DNA of 64,000 nt from Pseudomonas sp. Leaf58. GTDB taxonomy: Bacteria > Pseudomonadota > Gammaproteobacteria > Pseudomonadales > Pseudomonadaceae. Under the pieces are notes generated by a model. It did not search any database. It saw only the letters and a program-made list of their open reading frames with translations, and was not told where the DNA came from. Numbering within the stretch: the first letter of the stretch is position 1; every line of letters begins with the position of its first letter. The DNA lies in assembly GCF_003627215.1 (NCBI RefSeq), contig NZ_CP032677.1, positions 4,903,501 to 4,967,500 of the forward strand, given 5' to 3'. Shown one piece after another: positions 49,249 to 57,832 of this stretch. The translations under genes and the position numbers were made by a program.

Positions 49249-49348
49249 AGCTGCAAGTTGCAAGCGGCAAGCTACTAGAAAATGCACATCGGAGCATGGT
49301 TGCTTTTTTCTTGAGGCTTATAGCTAAAGGCTTGCAGCTGCATTTTTA
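49249..49348. repeat. GCAAGC-type imperfect inverted repeat
   Basis: AGCTGCAAGTTGCAAGCGGCAAGC at the left faces GGCTTATAGCTAAAGGCTTGCAGCTGC at the right. It is related to repeats at 28.9 and 55.35 kb and lies between divergent pilG and gshB. Confidence 0.65.
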
Positions 49349-49468
49349 GCACACTCCGGGGGCCCGTTCCATCTGCCGCCCCCCTTGACCGGCGGCGTTC
49401 ACAGCGCCACCCTGAGCCACTTTTCTTTCGATCGATCGCGGCCACGCGCCGCCAAGAGGAACCACCCC

Positions 49469-50422
49469 ATGAGCGTTCGCCTCGGCATTGTCATGGACCC
49501 CATCGCGTCCATCTCCTACAAGAAGGACAGCTCGCTGGCCATGTTGCTGGCCGCCCAGGCACGCAGCTGGAACCTGTTCTACATGGAACAGCGCGACCTG
49601 TACCTGGGTGCCGGCCAGGCCCGAGCGCAGATGCGCCCGCTGAAAGTGTTCGCCGACCCGGCCCGCTGGTTCGAGCTGGGCGAGGAGCAGGACAGCGCGC
49701 TGGCCGACCTGGACGTGATCCTGATGCGCAAGGACCCGCCCTTCGACATGGAGTTCGTCTACAGCACCTACCTGCTGGAGCAGGCCGAGCGCGAAGGCGT
49801 ACTGGTGGTCAACCGCCCGCAGAGCCTGCGCGATTGCAACGAAAAACTGTTCGCCACCCAGTTCCCGCAGTGCATGACGCCGACCCTGGTCAGCCGCCGT
49901 GCCGATATCCTGCGTGAGTTCGCCACCACCCATGGCGACGTGATCCTCAAACCGTTGGACGGCATGGGCGGCACCTCGGTGTTCCGCCACCGCCCGGGCG
50001 ACCCCAACCTGTCGGTGATCCTCGAAACCCTGACCCAACACGGCGGCCAGCAGATCATGGCGCAGGCCTACCTGCCCGAGATCAAGGACGGCGACAAACG
50101 CATCCTGATGATCGACGGCGAGCCGGTGGACTACTGCCTGGCGCGCATCCCGGCCAGCGGCGAGACCCGTGGCAATCTGGCCGCCGGCGGCCGTGGCGAG
50201 GCGCGCCCACTGACCGAGCGCGACCGCTGGATCGCCGCCCAGGTCGGCCCGACCCTGCGCGAGAAGGGCCTGCTGTTCGTCGGCCTGGACGTGATCGGCG
50301 ACTACCTCACTGAAATCAACGTCACCAGCCCCACCTGCATTCGCGAGATCGATGCCGCCTACAACACCGATATCGGCGGCAAGCTGATGGACGCCATTGA
50401 TCGACAGCTGAAGGCGCGCTGA
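49469..50422 (+). CDS. gshB: Glutathione synthetase
   Basis: The 317-residue ATP-grasp enzyme joins gamma-glutamylcysteine and glycine. Signature segments are VRLGIVMDPIASISYKKDSS at the N-terminus, VLMRKDPPFDMEFVYSTYLL, VLKPLDGMGGTSVFR-like (VILKPLDGMGGTSVFRH), and GLLFVGLDVIGDYLTEINVT. Length equals that of other proteobacterial GshB proteins. GAGGA precedes the ATG at 49469; a frame reaching back to 49385 passes through leader sequence. It is followed by tonB as in other pseudomonads. Confidence 0.96.
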   Translation: MSVRLGIVMDPIASISYKKDSSLAMLLAAQARSWNLFYMEQRDLYLGAGQARAQMRPLKVFADPARWFELGEEQDSALADLDVILMRKDPPFDMEFVYSTYLLEQAEREGVLVVNRPQSLRDCNEKLFATQFPQCMTPTLVSRRADILREFATTHGDVILKPLDGMGGTSVFRHRPGDPNLSVILETLTQHGGQQIMAQAYLPEIKDGDKRILMIDGEPVDYCLARIPASGETRGNLAAGGRGEARPLTERDRWIAAQVGPTLREKGLLFVGLDVIGDYLTEINVTSPTCIREIDAAYNTDIGGKLMDAIDRQLKAR

Positions 50423-50512
50423 CCGGCAACGCGCGGCGCAAACCCAGAGTGGGGTATGATGCGGGTCCTATTACCTGACCCGCTGCCCCGCTCTGCGGTT
50501 GCTGGATACCTG

Positions 50513-51418
50513 ATGACGCTGCCCGCTGACATCCCCGCCGACCTGCTGCCGCCCCGTGTTCGCCCGATGGACCGGCTCGGTTTCACCCTGTTCCTGGCTG
50601 CACTGGTGCACCTGGCGCTAATCCTTGGCGTCGGTTTCAGCGTGGTCAAGCCTGCAGAAATCCGCCACACCATGGACATCACCCTGGCCACCTTCAAGAG
50701 CGAGAAACCGCCGCAGAAGGCCGATTTCCAGGCCCAGGACAACCAGCAGGGCAGCGGCACCCTGGACAAGAAAGCGGTGCCCAAGACCACCGAGTTGGCA
50801 CCGTTCCAGGACAGCAAGATCAACAAGATCACCCCACCACCCGCGGCCAAGCCCGAGGTGGTACCGCCCCCTACCCCGCAAAAGTCGGCGGTGGTGACCA
50901 CGGCGCCCAAGCCGCACAAGGTCGAGCCCAAGCCCAAGGAGAGCAAGGCGCAACCCAAGCCGGCGGCACCTGCGCCAGACTTCGACAGCTCGCAGCTGTC
51001 CAGCCAGATCGCCAGCCTGGAGGCAGAGCTGTCCAACGAACAGCAGGTGTACGCCAAGCGCCCGCGTATCCACCGCCTCAACGCCGCTTCGACCATGCGC
51101 GACAAGGGCGCCTGGTACAAGGAAGAGTGGCGCAAGAAAGTTGAGCGGGTGGGCAACCTGAACTACCCCGACGAAGCGCGCCGGCAACAAATTTACGGCA
51201 ACTTGCGCATGATGGTGTCGATCAACCGCGATGGTTCGCTGTACGAGGTACTGGTGCTGGAATCGTCCGGGCAGCCGTTGCTGGACCAGGCAGCGCAGCG
51301 CATCGTGCGGCTAGCGGCACCCTTTGCCCCGTTTACTGGGGACTTGGCCGAATTTGATCGGCTGGAAATCATCCGCACCTGGCGCTTTGCCCGTGGGGAC
51401 CGCCTGTCCAGTAACTGA
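50513..51418 (+). CDS. tonB: TonB energy-transducing protein
   Basis: The 301-residue protein has one N-terminal membrane anchor (FTLFLAALVHLALILGVGF), a Pro/Lys-rich spacer reaching across the periplasm (residues about 85-160) and a C-terminal domain with NYPDEARRQQIYGNLRMMVS, then GSLYEVLVLESSG, as in TonB. It passes energy from ExbB/ExbD to outer-membrane receptors. No exbBD is nearby. The ATG at 50513 follows GGA at a normal distance; the GTG/ATG starts further upstream would put a soluble stretch before it. Confidence 0.9.
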   Translation: MTLPADIPADLLPPRVRPMDRLGFTLFLAALVHLALILGVGFSVVKPAEIRHTMDITLATFKSEKPPQKADFQAQDNQQGSGTLDKKAVPKTTELAPFQDSKINKITPPPAAKPEVVPPPTPQKSAVVTTAPKPHKVEPKPKESKAQPKPAAPAPDFDSSQLSSQIASLEAELSNEQQVYAKRPRIHRLNAASTMRDKGAWYKEEWRKKVERVGNLNYPDEARRQQIYGNLRMMVSINRDGSLYEVLVLESSGQPLLDQAAQRIVRLAAPFAPFTGDLAEFDRLEIIRTWRFARGDRLSSN

Positions 51419-51497
51419 ATCAGGGCTGCACAGCGGCCCCAAATCAGCCATGCCGAGCACCTTGTCAGCCTCGCCACCTGGCGCCACACTATCCCCC

Positions 51498-52067
51498 ATG
51501 AAAACCCTCACGCCGAGCTACCTCAAGCATCAGTTCCTGATCGCCATGCCGCACATGGCCGATCCGAACTTCGCCCAGACCCTCACGTACATCGTCGAGC
51601 ACAACGCCCATGGCGCCATGGGCCTGGTGGTCAATCGGCCGCAGGAGCTGAGCCTGGCCGATATCCTCGAGCAACTGCGCCCGGACGAAACGCCACCGGC
51701 CAGTACCTTGCAGGTACCGATCTACCAAGGTGGCCCGGTGCAGACCGACCGTGGCTTCGTGCTGCACAGCAGCGAGTGCAGCTTCCAAGCCACCGTGGCG
51801 CTGGAAGGGCTGTCACTGACCACGTCGCAGGATGTACTGCTGGCCATTGCCGCTGGCGTAGGCCCAAAACAGAGCCTGATCACCTTGGGTTATGCCGGCT
51901 GGGAAGCAGGCCAGCTAGAAGCGGAGCTGGCCGACAACGCCTGGCTCAACTGCCCGTTCGACCCAGAAATCATCTTCGGCCGGGCCAGCGACCTGCGCCT
52001 GGAAGCCGCCGCCGCCAGCCTGGGGATCAACCTGCACCTGCTGACCAGCCAGGCGGGCCACGCCTGA
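51498..52067 (+). CDS. yqgE: YqgE/AlgH-family protein
   Basis: The 189-residue protein matches the UPF0301 family: LKHQFLIAMPHMADPNFAQT, then HGAMGLVVNRP, then YQGGPVQTDRGFVLH, then the end region SLITLGYAGWEAGQLEAEL. The function is not settled, although in some pseudomonads it was named AlgH from alginate work. The start at 51498 gives the normal family length; no good ribosome-binding site precedes it. Its stop codon overlaps the ruvX start (TGATG), so the two are coupled. Confidence 0.92.
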   Translation: MKTLTPSYLKHQFLIAMPHMADPNFAQTLTYIVEHNAHGAMGLVVNRPQELSLADILEQLRPDETPPASTLQVPIYQGGPVQTDRGFVLHSSECSFQATVALEGLSLTTSQDVLLAIAAGVGPKQSLITLGYAGWEAGQLEAELADNAWLNCPFDPEIIFGRASDLRLEAAAASLGINLHLLTSQAGHA

Positions 52068-52492
52068 TGGCTGAACTACGCCTATTGCTAGGCTTCGACT
52101 ACGGCAGCAAACAGATCGGCGTGGCCGTCGGCCAGGTCATTACCGGCCAGGCCCGCGAACTGTGCACCCTCAAGGCGCAGAACGGCGTGCCGGACTGGGC
52201 CCAGGTGGAAAAGCTGATTGCCGAATGGAAGCCCGACGCCATCGTCGTCGGCCTGCCGTTGAACATGGACGGCACACCCAGCGAAATGAGCGCCCGCGCC
52301 GAAAAGTTCGCCCGCCGCCTGAACGGCCGCTTCAACCTGCCCGTGCACACCCACGACGAGCGCCTGACCACCTTCGAGGCCAAAGGCGAGCGCATGGCCC
52401 GTGGCGGCCAGCGCGGCAGCTACCGCGACAACCCGGTCGATGCCATCGCCGCCGCCTTGTTGCTGCAAGGCTGGCTGGAGGCCAACACCTGA
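52067..52492 (+). CDS. ruvX: Holliday junction resolvase-like protein RuvX (YqgF)
   Basis: The 141-residue RNase H-like protein has the N-terminal [14 protein letters not shown] with the catalytic-type aspartate, [16 protein letters not shown] in the middle and DERLTTFEA with the second acidic site. YqgF proteins act on RNA, including pre-16S rRNA processing, and were first proposed as Holliday junction resolvases. The start overlaps the yqgE stop by one base. It sits in the gshB-tonB-yqgE-ruvX-pyrR string on the plus strand. Confidence 0.94.
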   Translation: MAELRLLLGFDYGSKQIGVAVGQVITGQARELCTLKAQNGVPDWAQVEKLIAEWKPDAIVVGLPLNMDGTPSEMSARAEKFARRLNGRFNLPVHTHDERLTTFEAKGERMARGGQRGSYRDNPVDAIAAALLLQGWLEANT

Positions 52493-52541
52493 TAATCTTT
52501 GTCGCCGGGCCCGCCCGGCGCACCCTTCCGAGGAGCCTGCA

Positions 52542-53060
52542 ATGAGCCTACCCGATCCCGCCGAACTGATTCGGCAGATGGCCGTCGACCTTCGCGCCCA
52601 CCTGGCCCGCCGGGCCATTGCCGAACCACGTTACATCGGTATCCGTACCGGCGGTGTCTGGGTCGCCCAGGCCCTGCAGGAAGCCATGGGTGACAGCAGC
52701 GCGATGGGCACTCTGGACGTTTCGTTCTACCGCGACGACTTCAGCCAGAACGGCCTGCACCCGCAAGTGCGCCCTTCCGAACTGCCGTTCGAAGTAGAGG
52801 GCCAGCACCTGGTGTTGGTGGATGACGTGCTGATGAGCGGTCGCACGGTCCGCGCCGCGCTCAACGAACTGTTCGATTATGGCCGCCCGGCCAGCGTTAC
52901 CCTGGTCTGCCTGCTGGACCTGGATGCCGGCGAACTGCCAATTCGCCCGAATGTGCTCGGTGCCACCCTGTCGCTGGCCGCCCATGAACGGGTAAAATTG
53001 ACCGGACCCGCACCGCTCGCCCTCGAGCGCCAGGACCTCGCCACCGCTTCCGCCCTTTAA
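52542..53060 (+). CDS. pyrR: Pyrimidine regulator PyrR / uracil phosphoribosyltransferase
   Basis: The 172-residue protein has the PRPP-binding loop [18 protein letters not shown] (about 88-105) and the PyrR-type [14 protein letters not shown] and [10 protein letters not shown]. In Gram-positive bacteria PyrR binds pyr mRNA; in Pseudomonas a regulatory role on pyrimidine genes has been suggested. AGGAG precedes the ATG. A perfect hairpin (52503-52520) lies in its leader. It is followed 13 bases later by pyrB. Confidence 0.93.
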   Translation: MSLPDPAELIRQMAVDLRAHLARRAIAEPRYIGIRTGGVWVAQALQEAMGDSSAMGTLDVSFYRDDFSQNGLHPQVRPSELPFEVEGQHLVLVDDVLMSGRTVRAALNELFDYGRPASVTLVCLLDLDAGELPIRPNVLGATLSLAAHERVKLTGPAPLALERQDLATASAL

Positions 53061-53073
53061 GAGTCCCCTCGCG

Positions 53074-54078
53074 ATGACGCCAATCGACGCCAAGCGCCCG
53101 CTGCAGCTCAATGATCAGGGCCAGCTGCGCCACTTCCTCTCGCTCGACGGTTTGCCCCGCGAACTGCTCACCGAGATCCTCGACACCGCCGACTCCTTCC
53201 TGGAAGTCGGTGCCCGGGCCGTAAAAAAAGTCCCGTTGTTGCGCGGCAAAACCGTGTGCAACGTGTTCTTCGAGAACTCGACCCGTACCCGAACCACCTT
53301 TGAACTGGCGGCCCAGCGCCTGTCGGCCGACGTGATCAGCCTGAACGTGTCGACCTCCTCGACCAGCAAGGGCGAGACCCTGTTCGACACCCTGCGCAAC
53401 CTCGAAGCCATGGCTGCCGACATGTTCGTGGTACGCCATTCGGATTCCGGCGCCGCACACTTCATCGCCGAGCACGTGTGCCCGGACGTCGCCGTGATCA
53501 ACGGCGGTGACGGCCGCCACGCGCACCCCACCCAGGGCATGCTCGACATGCTCACCATCCGCCGCCACAAGGGCAGCTTCGAGAACCTCTCGGTGGCCAT
53601 CGTCGGCGACATCCTGCACTCGCGGGTGGCCCGTTCGGACATGCTGGCGCTGAAAGCGCTGGGCTGCCCGGACATCCGTGTGATCGGCCCGAAAACCCTG
53701 ATCCCGATCGGCATCGAGCAGTACGGCGTGAAGGTTTACACCGACCTTGCCGAAGGCCTCAAGGACGTCGACGTAGTGATCATGCTGCGCCTGCAGCGTG
53801 AGCGCATGGCCGGCGGCCTGTTGCCCAGCGAAGGCGAGTTCTACCGCCTGTTCGGCCTGACCACCGCGCGCCTGGCCGGGGCCAAGCCCGATGCCATCGT
53901 CATGCACCCAGGGCCGATCAACCGTGGTGTGGAAATCGAGTCGGCGGTGGCCGACGGCAAGCACTCGGTGATCCTCAACCAGGTCACCTACGGCATCGCC
54001 GTACGCATGGCCGTGCTGTCCATGGCCATGAGCGGGCAGAACGCGCAACGTCAATTTGACCAGGAGAACGCCCAGTGA
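53074..54078 (+). CDS. pyrB: Aspartate carbamoyltransferase catalytic subunit
   Basis: The 334-residue enzyme joins carbamoyl phosphate and aspartate in the first committed step of pyrimidine synthesis. The carbamoyl phosphate site [19 protein letters not shown] is intact, as are [19 protein letters not shown] and [15 protein letters not shown]. The N-terminal extension before [15 protein letters not shown] is typical of Pseudomonas PyrB, which contributes to nucleotide control and forms a dodecamer with PyrC'. Its end overlaps pyrC' by 4 bases (GTGA), a sign of balanced production of both subunits. Confidence 0.97.
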   Translation: MTPIDAKRPLQLNDQGQLRHFLSLDGLPRELLTEILDTADSFLEVGARAVKKVPLLRGKTVCNVFFENSTRTRTTFELAAQRLSADVISLNVSTSSTSKGETLFDTLRNLEAMAADMFVVRHSDSGAAHFIAEHVCPDVAVINGGDGRHAHPTQGMLDMLTIRRHKGSFENLSVAIVGDILHSRVARSDMLALKALGCPDIRVIGPKTLIPIGIEQYGVKVYTDLAEGLKDVDVVIMLRLQRERMAGGLLPSEGEFYRLFGLTTARLAGAKPDAIVMHPGPINRGVEIESAVADGKHSVILNQVTYGIAVRMAVLSMAMSGQNAQRQFDQENAQ

Positions 54079-55346
54079 CCATCAGTATTCTTGGCGCCCG
54101 GGTCATCGACCCCAACAGCGGCCTGGACCAGGTCACCGACCTGCACCTGGACGGCGGCCGCATTGTCGCAATCGGCGCGGCCCCAGCGGGGTTCAGCGCC
54201 AGCCGCACGATTGACGCCAATGGCTTGGTCGCAGCGCCTGGCCTGGTCGACCTCGGCGTATCCCTGCGCGAGCCGGGCTACAGCCGCAAAGGCAACATCG
54301 CCAGTGAAACCCGCGCGGCCGTAGCCGGCGGTGTCACCAGCCTGTGCTGCCCACCGCAGACCAAGCCGGTGCTGGACACCTCGGCGGTGGCCGAGCTCAT
54401 CCTCGACCGTGCCCGCGAGGCCGCCAACAGCAAGGTCTACCCAATCGGCGCCCTGACCAAGGGCCTGGAAGGCGAGCAACTGGCTGAACTGGTGGCGCTG
54501 CGCGACACCGGCTGCGTGGCGTTTGGCAACGGCCTCAAGGAAATCCCCAATAACCGCACCCTGGCCCGTGCCCTGGAGTACGCCGCCACCTTCGACCTGA
54601 CGGTGGTGTTCCACTCTCAGGACCGCGACCTGGCCCAGGGCGGCCTGGCCCATGAAGGGGCCATGGCCAGCTTCCTCGGCCTGCCGGGCATCCCGGAAAC
54701 CGCCGAGACCGTGGCCCTGGCGCGCAACCTGCTGCTGGTGGAACAGTCCGGTGTGCGTGCGCACTTCAGCCAGATCACCAGTGCCCGTGGCGCGCGGCTG
54801 ATCGAGCAGGCCCAGCAGCTTGGCCTACCGGTGACCGCCGACGTGGCGCTGTACCAGCTGATCCTCACTGACGAATCGCTGCGCGAGTTTTCCAGCCTGT
54901 ACCACGTGCAACCACCGCTACGCACCGCAGCCGACCGTGACGGCCTGCGTGCCGCGGTGAAATCGGGGGTGATCCAGGCGATCTCCAGCCACCATCAGCC
55001 GCACGAGCGCGACGCCAAGCTGGCCCCGTTCGGCGCCACCGAGCCGGGCATCAGCAGCGTCGAACTGCTGCTGCCGCTGGCCATGACCCTGGTACAGGAC
55101 GGCTTGCTCGACCTGCCAACCCTGCTGGCCCGCCTGAGCAGTGGCCCGGCAGCGGCCCTGCGCTTGCCGGCCGGTGAGCTGAAAGTGGGCGGCGCAGCCG
55201 ACCTGGTGTTGTTCGACCCGCAAGCCTCCACCGTTGCCGGCGACCAATGGTTCTCACGTGGCGAGAACTGCCCGTTCATCGGCCACTGCCTGCCGGGTGC
55301 GGTGCGTTATACCTTGGTCGATGGGCACGTCTGCCACGAGGCCTGA
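54075..55346 (+). CDS. pyrC': Inactive dihydroorotase-like subunit PyrC'
   Basis: The 423-residue protein has a dihydroorotase fold, but key active-site residues are gone. The zinc motif HxH in LVDxHxHLREPG is GVS (residues 61-63). A later HxxH pattern reads [12 protein letters not shown], and the catalytic DHAPH motif is replaced by SSHHQPH. In Pseudomonas such a PyrC' is known to be needed for assembly of the aspartate transcarbamoylase dodecamer rather than for catalysis. The GTG start overlaps the pyrB stop codon. The active dihydroorotase must be encoded elsewhere. Confidence 0.93.
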   Translation: MTISILGARVIDPNSGLDQVTDLHLDGGRIVAIGAAPAGFSASRTIDANGLVAAPGLVDLGVSLREPGYSRKGNIASETRAAVAGGVTSLCCPPQTKPVLDTSAVAELILDRAREAANSKVYPIGALTKGLEGEQLAELVALRDTGCVAFGNGLKEIPNNRTLARALEYAATFDLTVVFHSQDRDLAQGGLAHEGAMASFLGLPGIPETAETVALARNLLLVEQSGVRAHFSQITSARGARLIEQAQQLGLPVTADVALYQLILTDESLREFSSLYHVQPPLRTAADRDGLRAAVKSGVIQAISSHHQPHERDAKLAPFGATEPGISSVELLLPLAMTLVQDGLLDLPTLLARLSSGPAAALRLPAGELKVGGAADLVLFDPQASTVAGDQWFSRGENCPFIGHCLPGAVRYTLVDGHVCHEA

Positions 55347-55350
55347 TCGC

Positions 55351-55440
55351 CAGCTGTAAGCCTCAAGCTGCAAGCCACAAGGAAAAGCGGGCATGGCGCC
55401 GATGCGCTTTTTCTTGCCGCTTGCAGCTTGCAGCTCGTCG
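55351..55440. repeat. GCAAGC-type inverted repeat, terminator-like
   Basis: CAGCTGTAAGCCTCAAGCTGCAAGCC faces GCCGCTTGCAGCTTGCAGCTCG. The inner arms AAAAGCG / CGCTTTTT with T-rich tail CTTTTTCTT give it a terminator-like look. It begins 5 bases after the pyrC' stop codon. Confidence 0.7.
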
Positions 55441-55520
55441 CTAATGGTTGAAATCCTTCCCCCCACCCCCATATGAGTCTGCATCAGGCACTTTCGCCCC
55501 GCTGCGTGGAGACTCTCCCC

Positions 55521-56051
55521 TTGACCACCATCGTTTCTGTCCGCCGTAACGGCAAAGTCGTCATGGGCGGCGACGGCCAGGTATCCCTCGGCAACACCGT
55601 GATGAAAGGCAACGCCAAGAAGGTGCGCCGCCTGTACCACGGCCAGGTCATCGCCGGCTTCGCCGGTGCCACCGCCGATGCTTTCACCCTGTTCGAACGT
55701 TTCGAAGGCCAACTTGAAAAACACCAGGGCCACCTGGTCCGCGCCGCCGTCGAGCTGGCCAAGGAATGGCGTACCGACCGTTCCCTGAGCCGCCTGGAAG
55801 CCATGCTGGCCGTGGCCAACAAGGACGCCTCGCTGATCATCACCGGCAACGGTGACGTGGTCGAACCCGAAGACGGCCTGATCGCCATGGGCTCCGGCGG
55901 CGCCTACGCCCAGGCCGCAGCCCGCGCCCTGTTGAACAAAACCGACCTCTCGGCCCGTGAAATTGCCGAGACCGCCCTGAACATCGCCGGCGACATCTGC
56001 GTATTCACCAACCACAACCTGACCATCGAGGAGCAGGACCTGGCCGACTGA
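55521..56051 (+). CDS. hslV: ATP-dependent protease proteolytic subunit HslV
   Basis: The 176-residue threonine protease starts with the catalytic threonine just after the initiator: TTG then [20 protein letters not shown]. Met removal exposes Thr1. Further features are [18 protein letters not shown] and [17 protein letters not shown]. The TTG start has GGAG 10 bases upstream; the ATG at 55473 would bury the active-site threonine. It forms a two-ring core with HslU as the ATPase cap. Confidence 0.95.
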   Translation: MTTIVSVRRNGKVVMGGDGQVSLGNTVMKGNAKKVRRLYHGQVIAGFAGATADAFTLFERFEGQLEKHQGHLVRAAVELAKEWRTDRSLSRLEAMLAVANKDASLIITGNGDVVEPEDGLIAMGSGGAYAQAAARALLNKTDLSAREIAETALNIAGDICVFTNHNLTIEEQDLAD

Positions 56052-56066
56052 CTCAGCTGTTCTGGC

Positions 56067-56091
56067 GCCCCCTCCCGGTGAGGGGGCTTTT
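56067..56091 (+). terminator. Hairpin between hslV and hslU
   Basis: An 8-bp stem GCCCCCTC / GAGGGGGC with loop CCGGT and TTTT. It lies 16 bases after hslV and before hslU, so it probably lowers read-through rather than ending all transcription. Confidence 0.75.
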
Positions 56092-56127
56092 CCACGCTGA
56101 CTCACCTGCCCAAGGACCATATTCATC

Positions 56128-57471
56128 ATGTCCATGACCCCCCGCGAGATCGTCCACGAACTCAACCGCCACATCATCGGCCAGGACGACGCCAAGCGCG
56201 CCGTGGCCATTGCCCTGCGCAACCGCTGGCGGCGCATGCAGCTCCCCGCCGAGCTGCGTGCCGAAGTAACCCCGAAAAACATCCTGATGATCGGCCCCAC
56301 CGGTGTGGGTAAAACCGAAATCGCCCGTCGCCTGGCCAAGCTGGCCAACGCGCCGTTCCTCAAGGTGGAAGCCACCAAGTTCACTGAGGTGGGCTACGTG
56401 GGCCGTGATGTCGAGTCGATCATTCGCGACCTGGCCGATGCCGCGCTGAAGATGCTGCGTGAGCAAGAAATCATCCGCGTGCGCCACCGCGCCGAAGACG
56501 CCGCCGAAGACCGCATCCTTGACGCCCTGCTGCCGCAGGCGCGGGTCACCAGCTTCAGCGAAGAAGCCGCGCAGACCAGCACCGATTCCAACACTCGCCA
56601 GCTGTTCCGCAAGCGCCTGCGCGAAGGCCAGCTGGACGACAAGGAAATCGAGATCGAGGTAGCCGATGCCGTGGGCGTCGAAATTGCCGCGCCGCCCGGC
56701 ATGGAAGAAATGACCAACCAGCTGCAGAGCCTGTTCGCCAACATGGGCAAAGGCAAGCGCAAGGCGCGCAAGCTAAAGGTGAAAGAAGCGCTGAAGATGG
56801 TTCGCGATGAAGAAGCGAGCCGCCTGGTCAACGAAGAAGAGCTCAAGGCCAAGGCACTGGAAGCGGTCGAGCAGCACGGCATCGTGTTCATCGACGAAAT
56901 CGACAAGGTTGCCAAGCGTGGCAACGTTGGTGGCGCCGACGTGTCCCGTGAAGGCGTGCAGCGCGACCTGCTGCCGCTGATCGAAGGCTGCACCGTCAAC
57001 ACCAAGCTGGGCATGGTCAAGACCGACCACATCCTGTTCATTGCCTCGGGCGCGTTCCACCTGAGCAAACCGAGCGACCTGGTGCCCGAACTGCAAGGCC
57101 GCCTGCCAATCCGCGTAGAGCTGAAGGCACTGACGCCGGAAGACTTCGAGCGCATCCTGCAGGAGCCGCACGCGTCGTTGACCGAGCAGTACCAGGCTCT
57201 GCTGAAAACCGAAGGCCTGAACATCGAGTTCCTCGCCGACGGTATCAAACGCCTGGCCGAAATTGCCTACCAGGTCAACGAAAAGACCGAGAACATCGGT
57301 GCCCGCCGCCTGCACACCCTGCTCGAGCGCTTGCTCGAAGAGGTGTCGTTCAGCGCGGGTGACCTGGCCAGCACCCATGACGAAGCGCCGATCCAGATCG
57401 ACGCGGCCTATGTGAACAGCCACCTGGGTGAGCTGGCGCAGAACGAAGACCTGTCGCGTTACATCTTGTAA
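56128..57471 (+). CDS. hslU: HslU ATPase subunit of the HslUV protease
   Basis: The 447-residue AAA+ ATPase unfolds substrates and feeds them to HslV. It shows [17 protein letters not shown] at the start, Walker [18 protein letters not shown], the family loop [18 protein letters not shown], Walker [15 protein letters not shown] and the sensor-2 region [17 protein letters not shown]. The C-terminus ends in RYIL, as needed for docking into HslV. AAGGA precedes the ATG. Confidence 0.97.
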   Translation: MSMTPREIVHELNRHIIGQDDAKRAVAIALRNRWRRMQLPAELRAEVTPKNILMIGPTGVGKTEIARRLAKLANAPFLKVEATKFTEVGYVGRDVESIIRDLADAALKMLREQEIIRVRHRAEDAAEDRILDALLPQARVTSFSEEAAQTSTDSNTRQLFRKRLREGQLDDKEIEIEVADAVGVEIAAPPGMEEMTNQLQSLFANMGKGKRKARKLKVKEALKMVRDEEASRLVNEEELKAKALEAVEQHGIVFIDEIDKVAKRGNVGGADVSREGVQRDLLPLIEGCTVNTKLGMVKTDHILFIASGAFHLSKPSDLVPELQGRLPIRVELKALTPEDFERILQEPHASLTEQYQALLKTEGLNIEFLADGIKRLAEIAYQVNEKTENIGARRLHTLLERLLEEVSFSAGDLASTHDEAPIQIDAAYVNSHLGELAQNEDLSRYIL

Positions 57472-57475
57472 GACT

Positions 57476-57501
57476 GGGTGGGCGTGAGACGCCCTCCACC
57501 C
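57476..57501 (+). terminator. Hairpin after hslU
   Basis: GGGTGG and GCGT pair with ACGC and CCACCC around loop GAG, with no T-run. It is the only terminator-like structure between hslU and the immunity gene. A second inverted repeat, GACTGGCTG / CAGCCAGTC, lies at about 57524-57552. Confidence 0.35.
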
Positions 57502-57559
57502 TCTGCCAAAAATGACGGGAGACTGGCTGGTCTATAAACTACAGCCAGTCGCCTGTTCA

Positions 57560-57832
57560 TCAGTCAAACGTATACACCTTGCCACCCTTGAATTTCGGCT
57601 CCCTCCAGTTTGGGCCTCGTTTAAATCCCCCTCCCGCTTCAATTATTAGACCCTGCTTACGCATATCGCTAACTAACCGAAGCAACTCATAATTATTGCG
57701 AATATTAACCCAGTCATTTCTATTATAAAGACCATCTAGCCTGGGATAAGATATTCCGCCCTCACCACGCGTCAGAAAAAGTACAACCTCTTTGGGATCT
57801 TCCGCAGCTATCAAATCTGTAATTGTGCTCAT
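57560..57832 (-). CDS. Candidate bacteriocin immunity protein
   Basis: A 90-residue cytosolic-type protein (N-terminal ITDLIAAEDPKEVVLFLTRG, C-terminal LRLVSDMRKQGLIIEAGGGF followed by WREPKFKGGKVYTF). Its start overlaps the bacteriocin stop codon by 4 bases (ATGA), the usual arrangement for immunity genes. The gene is visibly richer in A/T than its neighbours, a sign of transfer. I do not recognise a named family. The immunity role is inferred from position and size. Confidence 0.75.
   Translation of the reverse strand: MSTITDLIAAEDPKEVVLFLTRGEGGISYPRLDGLYNRNDWVNIRNNYELLRLVSDMRKQGLIIEAGGGFKRGPNWREPKFKGGKVYTFD

Noticed and set aside
51776..52066. Upstream extension of the ruvX frame
   Set aside because: The extra 97 codons overlap yqgE in another frame, and RuvX similarity begins at the ATG at 52067.
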